From Liolophura sinensis (Eukaryota > Mollusca > Polyplacophora > Chitonida > Chitonidae), in assembly GCF_032854445.1 (NCBI RefSeq), contig NC_088302.1:17727338-17791337 (forward strand): a stretch of DNA of 64,000 nt, read 5' to 3'. This document shows, one piece after another, positions 1 through 35,600 of this stretch. The number at the start of each line of letters is the position of its first letter. Position 1 is the first letter of the stretch. Under the pieces are notes generated by a model. That model made no database searches and was not told the origin of the DNA. It saw only the letters and a list, made by a program, of their open reading frames with translations. A program made the translations under genes and the position numbers.

Positions 1-340
1 TGTCACGGCTGATGTCGTCCACGTTTGTCTACCCACCATTCACATTGGTGCCGCCTGCCGCCCGCACCAGAGCGCTATCAGCATCGGCGCTGTGCGAGGC
101 AAACTCCCCCTGGTGAGCGACAGTTGCCTGGTGATAAGGACGCGGGCTTGTGCACCTCGCGACGTGGCTGGTCATGGGGAGGTAACTCTCCTCATCTCAC
201 CCTCAGCGATGGCGGCTCTTGCTGGATCACACTCGCTGGACACCTGCCAATCTATGTATCTTTCCTGGCGGACACTGGTGGAGCTCTCATCATGTTTTCT
301 CCTAAAGCCTTTCCACAGTAGGATGTTGGCAAACCTCTGT
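1..340 (-). other. UPF1: UPF1 3' untranslated region (partial)
   Basis: This lies directly downstream of the UPF1 stop codon (TAG at 341-343, minus strand). No exon with family resemblance was found in it, and no AATAAA is present on the minus strand, so the transcript end probably lies beyond the left edge. The open frames here (25-321, 172-504) have no recognisable domain and overlap the last UPF1 exon. Confidence 0.6.
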
Positions 341-22425
<22,085 letters not shown>

Positions 22426-22695
22426 CTTGACAGCCCTGTATATCCTGTCAGCAAGTTGTTGGGTGCATAGTCCTTTCGATTACCGGTTGGTCAGGTAAGT
22501 AAACAACTTTCACTCGAGCAGCAATAGATTTTCTAACCGAAACTAGCGTTGATCTAACATCCTCCTCGCCATTTCGTTCCTTCTCTCGATGTTGACGTCA
22601 CTGTCGTGCACATGTTTCGCTGACCGTATTCTTGCACAAACTTTGATGACGTATTACACATGGACAGCAGCTCCATGTGGTTATTCGACAACATC
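22426..22695. promoter_or_regulatory. Divergent UPF1/GLD2 promoter interval
   Basis: This lies between the UPF1 start codon (minus) and the first plausible GLD2 donor (GTAAGTG at 22696). It holds a perfect palindromic CRE TGACGTCA (22593-22600), a second CRE half site TGACGTA (22647-22653) and a YY1-like CGCCATTTCG (22567-22576). It has no obvious TATA box. These are typical of TATA-less housekeeping bidirectional promoters. The transcription start sites are not visible in sequence. Confidence 0.55.
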
Positions 22696-23450
22696 GTAAG
22701 TGTGTAAAATGAACTCATCATGCCAAGATTCCACGATGCACGGAATTCTAATGACTTTATCTGAAGTCTGTTAATCTCAGCATGTTTGATTGTCGCTGTG
22801 AGCCTGGACTATATGTTTTGTCATCCATCATAATTCGTTAAACCTTTCCACTTAACTTAATTTTGAATGAAACTGAGGACAAACTTTCCCCGGCGGATGT
22901 ACTTACTTGTAGTAGTTAAAGCTGGAACTTTCAGTGTTATATTAACTGAAGTCTGAAATTTCCCTTCATTTCTAAATCATTGTACTGTAATGTTCTAAAA
23001 ATATGCAACTACTTGTACAGTACCAGGCCTTAGCGCTTTAGTGGGCCTACGATTAGTTTTACATTATGCCACCTTCGCTCCGATATTTTGATATCACTAC
23101 AGTAGTGATATCAAAATTCATGTGTCAGATCGATGGTGGTGTCAGTTAGAACTTAAGGCAGTCAGACATGTAGAAATTTATATTGCGTTTCAATGAATTT
23201 TACATATTTAATATACCATCTGTACACTATTAATGAATTATGCGGATATATGTGTGACAGTGACATTAAAAAAGTCTTGTCCCCTTACATCTGACTACTA
23301 TGGGCTGGACTAGTGTGGTACCAGTGTCACTAATCTTTTCAATACTCTCATTGTATGTGTGTAAAAGCTTTGAGACAAGCAAATCCAATATTTGTGCTTT
23401 AACAGTACATAGAAAACTTGTTTTATTTCTTTTTCTGTTATTTATTGCAG
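22696..23450 (+). other. Probable 5'UTR intron of GLD2
   Basis: The stretch is bounded by GTAAGTG at 22696 and a pyrimidine-rich acceptor ending TTTATTGCAG at 23450. An in-frame TAA at 23462 just after the acceptor means the coding sequence must start downstream in this exon. The intron contains a perfect 31-bp palindrome at 23086-23116 and no other recognisable feature. Confidence 0.55.
23086..23116. repeat. Perfect 31-bp palindrome
   Basis: TTTTGATATCACTAC (23086-23100), a single A, then the exact reverse complement GTAGTGATATCAAAA (23102-23116). It can form a hairpin with a one-base centre, though a minimal loop would open a few more pairs. It lies within the presumed GLD2 5'UTR intron. 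Confidence 0.9.
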
Positions 23451-23626
23451 TTGAAAGATTGTAATACCCTGCCATTCCAAACCTCAAATGCCAATGGATA
23501 GGGATGTGTCAAAGCTGGACAATTCTTTATGATACCATAGGGTCTAGAGCCTGTCAGTTGTGTCTTTCACCAGAGCTTAAAATATTACAGGGACTTTTTT
23601 TCCAAGCTTTAGCTAAAAACTGTGAC

Positions 23627-26600
23627 ATGTTTCCTTGGATGGCACATGGGTATCAGAGTGAGAGTCATGGTCATCGCTCATCAGAAATACCAGGTGATTA
23701 CAGAGAGCCTGTTTACAGCAGCCAGCAACAACATAGTTCAGGGCTGCATACAGTTTACGATGTTGCCAGCTTATCTCAAATGAGGCATTACCCAGTTAGG
23801 TCTATTTTGGAGCATTCAAACCAGAGACATTGTCACGCCTCTGACAAGCCTGTTATACATGCACAAACAGAGCAGCACAGACCACAACAGATTCAGGGCT
23901 ACGTAATTTCAAACGTGGGATCTCGATTTCTGAGTTCTTCAGTTTCCCCGGTGAGTGTATCAGAGCAAATCAGAACCCGTCAGACCTGGGTGGACCATCG
24001 GATTGCTGCACAGCAGCTTTTTCAGGAAAGTGCAAACCGTTGCAGTCCTGTGAATTCAAACTACACTCTGTCGACTGATGCATCACCCATGCCCGGAGCT
24101 GCATCTCATACAAGTGCTACTAGAAACTCGAACACTGCTCAAGTCTTCAACTACAATCACCGCCATCAGGAAGAGGAGACGCTGAAAGAACAGATACGGG
24201 CTAATATCTTACAGCAAATATATCACTCACCACTGCATCATCCAGGCCAGCGAGGCACCACAACACTCCCTACCCACCCAACTCACTCTCACACTCCAAA
24301 ACTAAGTGACTTAGAGAGATGTAGAGACTATAACTCTGAGCTGAACAGGCAAGCAGACACTCATCTCAGGGAAGGCAGCAGTTCTGTCATTGATTGTACC
24401 TCAGAGCTTCATCCACCATTGAGTAGGTTCAGCCATACTGCAGATGTTCATGCCTCTGTACTTCCCCATTTCACCAGTCCTGAAGAATCCACACAAGATA
24501 GTCATGAAAATGACTTCAACTTGTCTTCACTTGGACAGGCTGACCATGACCGAAATCCTGACATGATACAAGGTTCAGGATTGGTTTACAACCAGAGTCT
24601 GTCTTCAGCCAAAAGTGGATCAAAGTAAGTCATTGGAGTGACATGTTCTTTTAAAGGATACACAAAACATATGGTTTTAATTGAATATGTTTGTATTCAG
24701 TTAATATCTACCCCAAAATGGGTTTAAACTATAATTTTCTGAAGGTACAGTGATCAGTGTGAAAGTTACATGAAAGTAGTCAGGGCCATATCTAGAGTGG
24801 CTTTGGTTCTGGAGAACATAAGTAAATTAAACAAAACTATGATGGTTTACCAATAAAACATTGGGTTTTCATGTAAATTTCTTTCATTCACAGACTTATA
24901 ATCTCTTAAAAAGCATCATTTTGAGATGCAGTTTTTTAAAGTTCTTTGATGCACAGTCACAATGTTACCAGTAAAGTTTGAGGTCAGAACCTTTAATGTT
25001 TTTTTAGACCTGACTCTGGTAGTGATAACTCTGTTAGGGAGAGTCCTAATGTAGGGTGTCAAGTTTGTGTCGCTAAACCTGTAAGTTCACTGTTAATATC
25101 ATTTCATAAATTTCAGTCAACTAAAGGAAAATGTTCATATGCAAATAGAGGGCTCATTTTGAGAGATATTCTCCAAAAACGAAAATTAAAAAAAAAAGAA
25201 AATTGACCTAATTTTTTTCTATTTCCCACATTACCCTAATCTTCATTTTGGAGTTACTTTTCATCAATCCTCTATGTCTCCCACCTTACTGAACTACAGA
25301 GGTGGAGAGATTGGTGTGAAGGAGTGTCCCGCCCAAGGGGAAGATGTAGGTTCAATCCTGATGTGGGTCATTCAAGTTTAGTGTATGGCAATCTTGTTAC
25401 TTTCTCATTCGACACCTAAGAGGGTTAGGACATGCACTGGTCAGCGCAGTATCAGTAGTGTGAGTGGAGTGGAGTGGAGTGACTGGTTGAAGGCATCATG
25501 TCTGGTGTCCGTAGCATTATGTTCTGGTGAGGCATCACAATAAATTGCAGCATTATGACCTGTTTTAATGCATCACATCATGACTGAAATGTTATTTTGA
25601 AATCGATGTTAAAGCTGAAAGAAATAAGCAAATGTATCAATTAGATTTTTGCGAGAATTATTCTGCCTAGATTGTTTAATATTGGACAGGAGCCATCCGG
25701 GGTTCATGTTAATTGTCAATTGTAAACTTAGGTGAGCTGTGTGAACTGCAGTAGTGAGAGACCTGCTATGCTTTTGGCAAAAGAGGGGCTATGATGTTCA
25801 CATATACACTGTTTATCACATACATTCAATTCGTACGTTACTTTAATGGATGCTAATGCATAAATTTTGACCGTTTTTTTTTCCAAAATTATGAAGGAGG
25901 CAATCTAGTTTCCAAGAAGATGTTGGTGGGAAAAAAAAGAGAATGTCTGATGAAGATCGAAAAAATGGACTGAAACGTTATTCCCCTAGACAACAAAACT
26001 CCCCAGCAAGCCAGTCATTATCTGGTGATGCTCTGCAGAGGGGAATTGAAAGTTACCACGGCAATGGAGCGAACTTTGTACCTCGCCATGAGTTACCAAT
26101 CCCGAGCAGACGTGGTCTCTCTTCCAACAAGGATACATGTGAACAGGTCAGAGAATCATTTTTGCTTTATTCTTTTGTTTATAATTATTTGATGCATATG
26201 TATGTGTATCTATTCAAGTTGTGCATTGATTTTACTTCTTGAACACTTCGTTTAACATTTTCAACTGTAAATACAGTGCAGACAATGAGCAAGTAGCTAT
26301 TAAAAGTACTCTGTCAGTGGGCAACCAGTGTAAGGTCAGTATTTTACCTGAGGCACTCTGGTTTCTTTCATGAGAGATAATTAATGCCAGTTAATTGTTA
26401 GCTTTAATAATTCATCGGTCAATCATTCAGTCACTGGCTAAGCAGACACACAAGGTATGTGTGCAGAACAGATACTCTATATGACCATAAAATTCGTCCA
26501 TTTTTTCTGATTCTGAGAGTTCTGTGGAGTTTAGAAAGGTGTTTTGAGATTTGCTAGGAACATGAGATGATATTCTACTGGCAAATTGTAAGGTTCAGGA

Positions 26601-29600
26601 CCAAATCTAAGCCTTAATAGCAAATCAGACCTAAAAATGAACTTTTGGGGGGCAAAGTTTAGGGTTATTTAGGGTAATTAGTTAGACTCCACTGAAGAAT
26701 GTTCCCCCAAATGAATTGCCATTTGTAAGTGTAACTAGGGACAAAACAAAGCCTTGGCTTACATGGCCTCAAAGAGCCTTAGAAATGAGGTGGGCTACAT
26801 GTGCTTGGAGTAATTTAAACTACGAACCTTTGTCTATGCATGTAATTATTCCCAAAGTCCATCTCCGGACATGATTCGGAAATGTCCGGATCATCCTGAC
26901 CTCCGGTCAGCTGACCAAGAATTGGGTGGACACTACAACTTATTTTGCATCTAAGGTAAGCCTTGTCAGTGGTTGTATAGCAAATTCAAGTTTTACAACA
27001 ATTTTAGGGGCCTCCATGGCTCGGCTGGTTAGAGCGCTGGCGCAGCATAATGGCCCAGGAGCCTCTCACAAATGCAGTCACTGTAAGTCCTGCTCATACT
27101 GGCTTCCTCTCTGGCCATAAGTGGGACGGTCTGATAGCATCCTGTGGATGGTTGTGGGTTTCCCCCAGGCTCTGCCCAGTTTCCTTCCACCATAATGTTG
27201 GCCACCGTCATATAGATGAAATATTCTTGAGTACGGCGTAAAACACCTATTAAGTAAATGAATAAATTGTAACAATTTTATGCAAAAATATTATCCGACA
27301 TGGCATTGTTCATTATCCTTTGCAGATCTCAAAAGCCATCATTAAGTATTTCTTGGAGAATCAACAAACGGATGCTGTTAGTGCTAGGAAAATGCAGCTA
27401 AGAGATGCCTTGTCTAACATTGTACAGAGTGTTTTTCCATGTGAGTTTCTGAAGTCCTAAGGTTTGTGTAGAGAATAACTTATTTATTTTTGAGTATCAC
27501 ACAAAATACAAGATAAATATTTGAAATAATTAATTTTAATTGAAAACCTTTGCATAAATTTGACATGATTTTGATAATGAAATTTGATAATGTGATTAAT
27601 GATCTTTGCTGGTCATTGTTTTTATTCTTCTGCCACTAAAGGGCGGGCCTATCTCTGAACGTATTCGCATGAAATCCATGACCTTTTACTGAAATAATTA
27701 TTGGGATTGATAAAAATGCCTCTTGTCTCTTTTTTTTTCAGATTCAGGATTGTACATAGTTGGCTCTTCCTTGAGTGGATTTGGGACAAGGAAAAGTGAC
27801 ATGGATATGTGTTTGATGATATCTCAGAAAAATGTAAGTGTTCTTCATAGAGTGCTGAAGGCTGTTTTACACAAGATGTGATACAACAAGAATCACAACT
27901 GAAAAACACAAGGTCATCTGAATGAATGATTATTTTGTACCACTATAAAGTGCTCTAGTAAGTTTTCCTTGTATAAAAAGCACACTGACTGAGGGTGATG
28001 TTTTGTCATTTATGCTGTGCATATGTTATATGTCATTACCATAGACTATGACCATTACCAGAAATTCCTGATTTCATATCTCTTTTCTGTAGTAGAATCC
28101 ATGTTAAGGTAAAAGGGGCCTGTGTGGCCAAAGGGTAAGCACGCTAACATAGCCTGATAACCAGGAGACTGTCACCAATGTGGTCACTGTGAGTTGAAAT
28201 CCAGCTCGTGCTGGCTCCCTCTGCAGCCGTAAGTGGGATGGTGTGGCACAAACCTGCAGATAGACATGGGTTTCCCTTGGATCTGCCTAGTTTCCTCCCA
28301 CCATAATGCTGGCAGCCCTTGTATAAGTGAAATATTCTTGAGTGTAGTGTCAGACAACAATCAAATAAACTAACAAATGTTAAGATAAATGTTGGAATAC
28401 TTTATGTGTTGAGCAGAAGTTTTGCATTTATGTGTCTCTTACAGGTGAGCTTTTTTTTTTTGTAGCCGTGCCACCAAATCTAAGCCTTAACAGCATTGGT
28501 GAATTAAGTATGCAAAGTGAAAAATATAAAGAGCTGCAAACAACTGTCATTTTGACCAGTAATTTTTTATTTCACCTTCTAAGAGACCCATTTGCCTTAT
28601 ACTTGTAGAATGTACAGAAAAGGGAAGCCATTGACCTGCTATACGCCTTACAGAAATGTTTACGAAAGTGTTGTAAGTAGACCTTTTAGGAGTTATTGTC
28701 CTACTGCTACATGTAACACTGAAGGTGTCAGTCCCTCTCCTGGCTAAGACCTGACATGGTGTTTGTTAAGTAGACCTTGTATGAGTTATTGTCCTACTGC
28801 TACATGTAACACTGAAGCTGTGAATCCCTCTCCTGGCTAAGACCTGACATGATGTCCGTTAAGTCATTGGATCACGTGATGAGCTTTCTAGTCCCTCATC
28901 CGAAATGAGCTATTTGGCATTAGATTTGGTTGGTTATTTGCATTAAGTATTCTCTTGGCATTAGACGTGTCCTTTGTATTAAATGTGCTCTTGGAATTAG
29001 ATGCGCTTTTGGCATTTATAAATGTGCTAATGATATTTTAAACAGAATAAAGATTTTGAATGAACTGTTTTAACTGTACATGTAATTTTCTTTTTTAAAG
29101 AATCCTCTTCATATTTTACTGTAATGTAACCCTGCCTGTCATCATATTAATTTTTGTAATTTTTGCAAATACGTAATAAAAACTTCATAAAAATTTTCAG
29201 CATTTGTTAAAAATCTGGAGGTGATCCCTGCCAGAGTGCCAATCCTGAGGTTCAGAGACAAGATAAGGTACGCTATGGCTTTGCATTTGGCTAGGATGAC
29301 AGTCAAGTATTTCATAGAAGGGGTTCACAGAAGTCATTTTTCCGTGTACTGACCACCACTTTCTGGGCGAAACTGAGTTTTTCTTTCAGCTGAAATTGAT
29401 TTTTTTTGTGTTTCAAAGAACCGTTTGTGATACTAAAGTTGAACATTTTTGTACATTACTATCCTTCAATGATTAAGGTGATTTTCACTGCCTAGATGTG
29501 AACTCCAGCTGACCTCCTGGTTGATACTGCAAACTGATAATCGGCACACACTGCAGTTATTGTTATATGTATTTCAGGATACCAGTCCAGTGAAGTGTAA

Positions 29601-32600
29601 AGATCTGCCCAGAAAACTTACAACATGAGCAGTTGGTCTTGATTTCAATTTGAAAAAATATTTAATAGTCATGAATCAAGACAGAATGGTCACGCATTAA
29701 TGGCTTATGGAATATGTGGTTGTCACTTTCTCGGCCTGCCTGTCAAAAATTATCGAAAGAAAAAAAATTCAGAAAATTGAAAATCATGCAACTAGCACTG
29801 AATCTAGTGCATGCAGATAAATGTTTTGTGCATTATCCAAATTCTCTTGAAATATTATCCTTACTTGTCAGAACAAACAAAGATTTCAATCCACAAAAAC
29901 AGTTTAAAACGGAATCTGATTGACTTATTGATGGTACTAATCACATGAAATTTACCGCAAGAATCACCCACCAATAATAGGAAAATTAGAAGACCTGCAA
30001 GTAGTGAATTACCCCATGGAGTGTAACTATAATGATCTTTAAATAGAGAGGCTACATATTTAGAACAAGAAAATATACTGCTGTCAGACAGACTGGAGGC
30101 AAACTGTGTGCTTTCCTTAAAAGGAGCTGAAGGTATTAGTGCCACCTGATGACAGGAGGAGGAATTCAGTTGGACTGCGTGTGCTTTCATGCAGTCACTC
30201 ACACTACACTTATGTCAAAAACAGAATGATCGGAAGCTGAAGTAGGTCAAATTATTCGTGTGGAACGATTTGGCAGAGACCAAAGAAGCTTACTGTCTCT
30301 CATATTTGATTTCATTTGCCCCTCCGTTTCCAAAACTTACCTTCTTAAATCTAAGCAATGCAGAGGGTTATAAAGATTTCTTTAAAAGGGAGGTAACTTG
30401 TAACTTTGCGGAACTTTGGATATGTTTAAACTGAGTTTAGGTACAATTTTGAATGTTTCTTTCCTAAAACAACCTCAAATTGAGTAAATATAACCAGCTA
30501 TTCAGTTTTTTATTCAATCAATAGACCGAATTCCAGCTGTCTAGACAACTTCTGTGAACCCCAGGTTCAACTTTAAAGTGAAAAGAAGAACTGTTAAGTG
30601 TGTATGTCATTGTCTCATACCTTTGTTCAAATCTAAAATCTATAAATGTTAAATTTCTGTGATCAGTTCGTGGCATGTAAAATTTGAGGGATTTGTCTTG
30701 ACAAATGGGGCGTTATCTCTGTTTTGGGGCATCATGTCTGGGTGAACATCAAGCCTGGATTGGGTATGATGCCTGGATGGGGCATGTCAGCAACTAGGGG
30801 TGGCACTAGGGCATCGAGTCTTGATGGGGCATCAAGTTTGGATGGGGCATCAGGTGAAGCAGTCTGGTGATTGTACAGTGGGGGCATCAGGTGTTTGCAT
30901 GGGACTGCATCTCTAGGTGGAGTATCAAGTTTAGCTGGGGCATTGTGTTTGGATGTGGCAACATCTTCAGGTTGGGTATCATGTCTGGATGCACATCAAG
31001 CCTGGTTTGGGCATCATGTCTGGCAGGGGCATCACTGGGCCGGGGCATCATCTCCAGGTGACCATCAAATCTGGATGGATATCAAGTCTGGGTTGGGCAT
31101 CATGTCTGGCAGGGGCATCGCTAGGCCGGGGCATCATCTCCAGGTGACCATCAAATCTGGATGGATATCAAGTCTGGGTTGGGCATCATGTCTGGCAGGG
31201 GCATCGCTAGGCCGGGGCATCATCTCCAGGTGAACATCAAATCTGGATGGATATCAAGTCTGGGTTGGGCATCATGTCTGGCAGGGGCATCGCTAGGCCG
31301 GGGCATCATCTCCAGGTGAACATCAAATCTGGATGGATATCAAGTCTGGGTTGGGCATCATGTCTGGCAGGGGCATCGCTAGGCCGGGGCATCATCTCCA
31401 GGTGAACATCAAATCTGGATGGATATCAAGTCTGGGTTGGGCATCATGTCTGGCAGGGGCATCGCTAGGCCGGGGCATCATCTCCAGGTGAACATCAAAT
31501 CTGGATGGATATCAAGTCTGGGTTGGGCATCATGTCTGGCAGGGGCATCGCTAGGCCGGGGCATCATCTCCAGGTGAACATCAAATCTGGATGGATATCA
31601 AGTCTGGGTTGGGCATCATGTCTGGCAGGGGCATCGCTAGGCAGGGGCATCATCTCCAGGTGACCATCAAATCTGGATGGATATCAAGTCTGGGTTGGGC
31701 ATCATGTCTGGCAGGGGCATCGCTAGGCCGGGGCATCATCTCCAGGTGAACATCAGATCTGGATGGATATCAAGTCTGGGTTGGGCATCATGTCTGGCAG
31801 GGGCATCGCTAGGCCGGGGCATCATCTCCAGGTGAACATCAGATCTGGATGGATATCAAGTCTGGGTTGGGCATCATGTCTGGCTGGGGCATCGCTAGGC
31901 CGGGGCATCATCTCCAGGTGAACATCAAATCTGGATGGATATCAAGTCTGGGTTGGGCATCATGTCTGGCAGGGGCATCGCTAGGCAGGGGCATCATCTC
32001 CAGGTGAACATCAAATCTGGATGGATATCAAGTCTGGGTTGGGCATCATGTCTGGCAGGGGCATCGCTAGGCCGGGGCATCATCTCCAGGTGACCATCAA
32101 ATCTGGCTGGATATCAAGTCTGGGTTGGGCATCATGTCTGGCAGGGGCATCGCTAGGCCGGGGCATCATCTCCAGGTGAACATCAAATCTGGATGGACAT
32201 CAAGTCTGGTTTGGGCATCATGTCTGGCAGGGGCATCACTGGGCCGGGGCATCATCTCCAGGTGAGCATCAAATCTGGATGGATATCAAGTCTGGGTTGG
32301 GCATCATGTCTTGCTGGGGCATTGCTAGGCCGGGGCATCATCTCCAGGTGAACATCAAATCTGGATGGATATCAAGTCTGGGTTGGGCATCATATCTGGC
32401 AGGGGCATCGCTAGGCCGGGGCATCATCTCCAGGTGAACATCAAATCTGGATGGATATCAAGACTGGGTTGGGCATCATGTCTGGCTGGGGCATTACCTC
32501 CAGGTGGGCCGTCATCTCTGCTTGGGCATCATATTTTATGGGGCGTCATGTAAGAGTGGGTCATCAAGTCTGGGTGGGTCATCATACCTGGGTAGGGCTA

Positions 32601-35600
32601 AGGCATCAAGTCTGAATGGAGCATTAAGTCTGGATGGGGCATCAGGTGAAGAAGCCTGGTGATTTTAGTGTTTCAGTGAAACAGCACTGTGCATGGTGTC
32701 AAGGTCAACGTATTACAAATCTATGACCCAAGTCATTTCCCGGATGAAGGTAAACCCAGGTGTACAATCGTTTCTTGGACATCTCATCCATATGTTGTGT
32801 TGTGGATTTCTGCAGTGATGTGGAGTGTGACCTCAATGTGAACAACCTGGTAGGGATCCGGAACACCCATCTCCTGAAGCACTACGCCCTCAGTAAGTCA
32901 CTTTGCGTATGTGTATACATCCATGTTCAGCCCATCGTCTTGTTTGTTAATAGATTGTCTCACATGAAGTTTACAGGAGATTTATTTATTTACTTATTTA
33001 TTTATTTACTTATTTATTTATTTATTTACTTATTTGATCGGTGTTTTATGCCAAACTCAAGAATATTTCACTTACACGACAGCGGCCAGCAATAAGGTGG
33101 GAGGAAACCAAGTTCTAAACCACGATCATCCACTGGTTGCTGACACACGTACGAGTTTATAGGAGATCGCTTGTCTTCCACCAACCTATACAGGACAAAT
33201 CTGTGTGTCACACATGGGAAACTTCGTTGACAGGGGTAGTTTACTCTGGTTTCACCGCACACAGTACTGACCTCAGGATCAAAAATTCAGTCGTTAAACT
33301 GGGTATGTTCCTTTCTGTTATTTTAACTGAAATTTATTTTATAATAACTTATCTGGAATTGACATTGTCAAGCAATATTTTTACAGTGTTACGTGTGAAA
33401 TAACAATTTTAAAGTGATTTGAAATTCTGACTTAAGTTTAAGATAGCTTCACGATCCTGGGGCCAGATGCCCAAGGTATGGTGTGGAAATGTAATTAGCA
33501 AATCTTATTATTGGAGTACTATGATATTAGAGGCTTAGCTCTAAGTACTACTGAAGTCTTTGCTCTTCTCAACCTTTGAAAACATGATATGAATACTTTC
33601 AAGCATTCAATATCAGTATTACCATTGTTTCATTGATCAAATAGTCCATGTGGTTAGATAGCAATCCCACTAGAGTTAACTAAGAAAGTATTGAGCTCAA
33701 ATCCAGGTTCAGCAAATTTTTGTTTTTTTATTTTTATTCTTGTGAGGAAGTTTGTCTGGTACTTGATGGGTTACAATGTTCAACCTGGACCCAATTTCTC
33801 AAACTGATGTGCCCTTGCAGTTTCTTCCAAGTTTTGTCGAGCAGCTCAGTTCTGACTTTCTGCTTTTACCATATATAGAGAAACTAGTATTAATCACTTG
33901 CACTAAGAAGTTGCTTAATGAAGTCGAGCCTTGGGCTCTGCTTTGCAATAATATGTAAATATTTACCAGTAAATATTTATTTATTTATTTATTTGATTGT
34001 TTTTTTATGCCTTACTCAAGAATATTTCACGTATACGATGGCGACCATTATTATCATTTATGGTGGTGGGAAACTCGGCACGATCAGAGCCAGAGAGAAC
34101 TGTCTGTAAATAAATAGATCAGATAAACAAATCACATGATCTACGTGAATAGATAATTAGCGTTATGTTTTTTTCCTACAGTGGACTGGAGAGTGAGACC
34201 ACTTGGCTTGTTCATTAAATACTGGGCACGATGCCAGAATATCAATGACGCCAGAAACATGACTATTTCCAGTTACTCCTTTGCGCTGATGTTGATACAT
34301 TACCTGCAGTGTGAGTACGCCAGACATAGTGAAGATGCTGACGGCAGATTGGCTAAATGTCACTCTATAATAGATCTGGTGCCTGCCGATTTCACAAAGC
34401 CTCTTACGACTTGGCGTATTTAAGAGTTCAGTTAGTGCTTACTTTCAAGTCATACAAGTTAACAAATCACTGTCTTGCCATCAGGGGCAGATTCCCCACT
34501 TAAGTCAAAATCCAAAATGTGATCTTAATTTTCATCTTTAGAAATTAACATTTTGTCCACTTTGTCAGTGTTACCTTAAGACAAATGTGTCAATGTCCAG
34601 TACCAAAAACTGGGTATTCTGAGGAGGTTTTCAAGTTTGACTTGAAATAAATTTGTGAAATCAGCCCCTGGTGCGTTGTTAAGTGAATGGCTCATCTCAA
34701 AAATTTACCAACCAGCCTATGTGTGTTTGATGGAATATCCAGATATTACAAGGTAAAAATGAGCAACTGGATACAATATCAGTGAATTCAGCGTCACGAA
34801 TTGGGGTCATTTTACATGTTTCAGGTGGTTGTGCTCCTCCAGTTTTGCCTTCCTTACAAGTACGATTCCCTGTAAGTATGTTTACACTTGCAGATATTTT
34901 CTGGGATTTTGAAGTTTGAAAGGCTGTATGGTGTGTTGTCTGCTAAAGTATGTCGGAATGTTTGTCTGGAATGTTGTCGATGGAAGTAGGCTGGAAATTG
35001 CGTCTGGGATGTTGTGTGGTGGAAAGTTTGGTCGGAATGGTGTTTGCGAAAGTTTACATATATGCATGTTTTGTCAGACTCTGAAAGTTCTGTTGATCTT
35101 TCTGGAAGGTAGGATATAAGTATCAGTGCCAAAAGTAATGTTTTTATGAGTTATAACCAGACTCTAAAAGTTCTGTTGATCTTAGAAAGATGTCTGAAAG
35201 GTAGGATATAAGTATCAGCGCCAAAAGTAATGTTTTTATGAGTTATGACCAGACTCTAAAAGTTCTGTTGATCTTAGAAAGATGTCTGGAAGTTAGGATA
35301 TAAGTATCAGTGCCAAAAGTAATGTTTTTATGAGTTATAACCAGACTCTAAAAGTTCTGTTGATCTTAGAAAGATGTCTGAAAGGTAGGATATAAGTATC
35401 AGCGCCAAAAGTAATGTTTTTATGAGTTATGACCAGACTCTAAAAGTTCTGTTGATCTTAGAAAGATGTCTGGAAGGTAGGATATAAGTATCAGCGCCAA
35501 AAGTAATGTTTTTATGAGTTATAACCAGACTCTAAAAGTTCTGTTGATCTTAGAAAGATGTCTGGAAGGTAGGATATAAGTATCAGCGCCAAAAGTAATG

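Noticed and set aside
23504-23626. GLD2 start at the first in-frame ATG (23504)
   Set aside because: It is possible, but the second ATG gives MFPW, like the vertebrate MFPNS start, and the extra 41 residues show no conserved feature. Not excluded.
30867-31233. Open frames of up to 120 codons in the 86-bp array
   Set aside because: The same frames recur with the repeat period; no start context, splice logic or protein family supports them.
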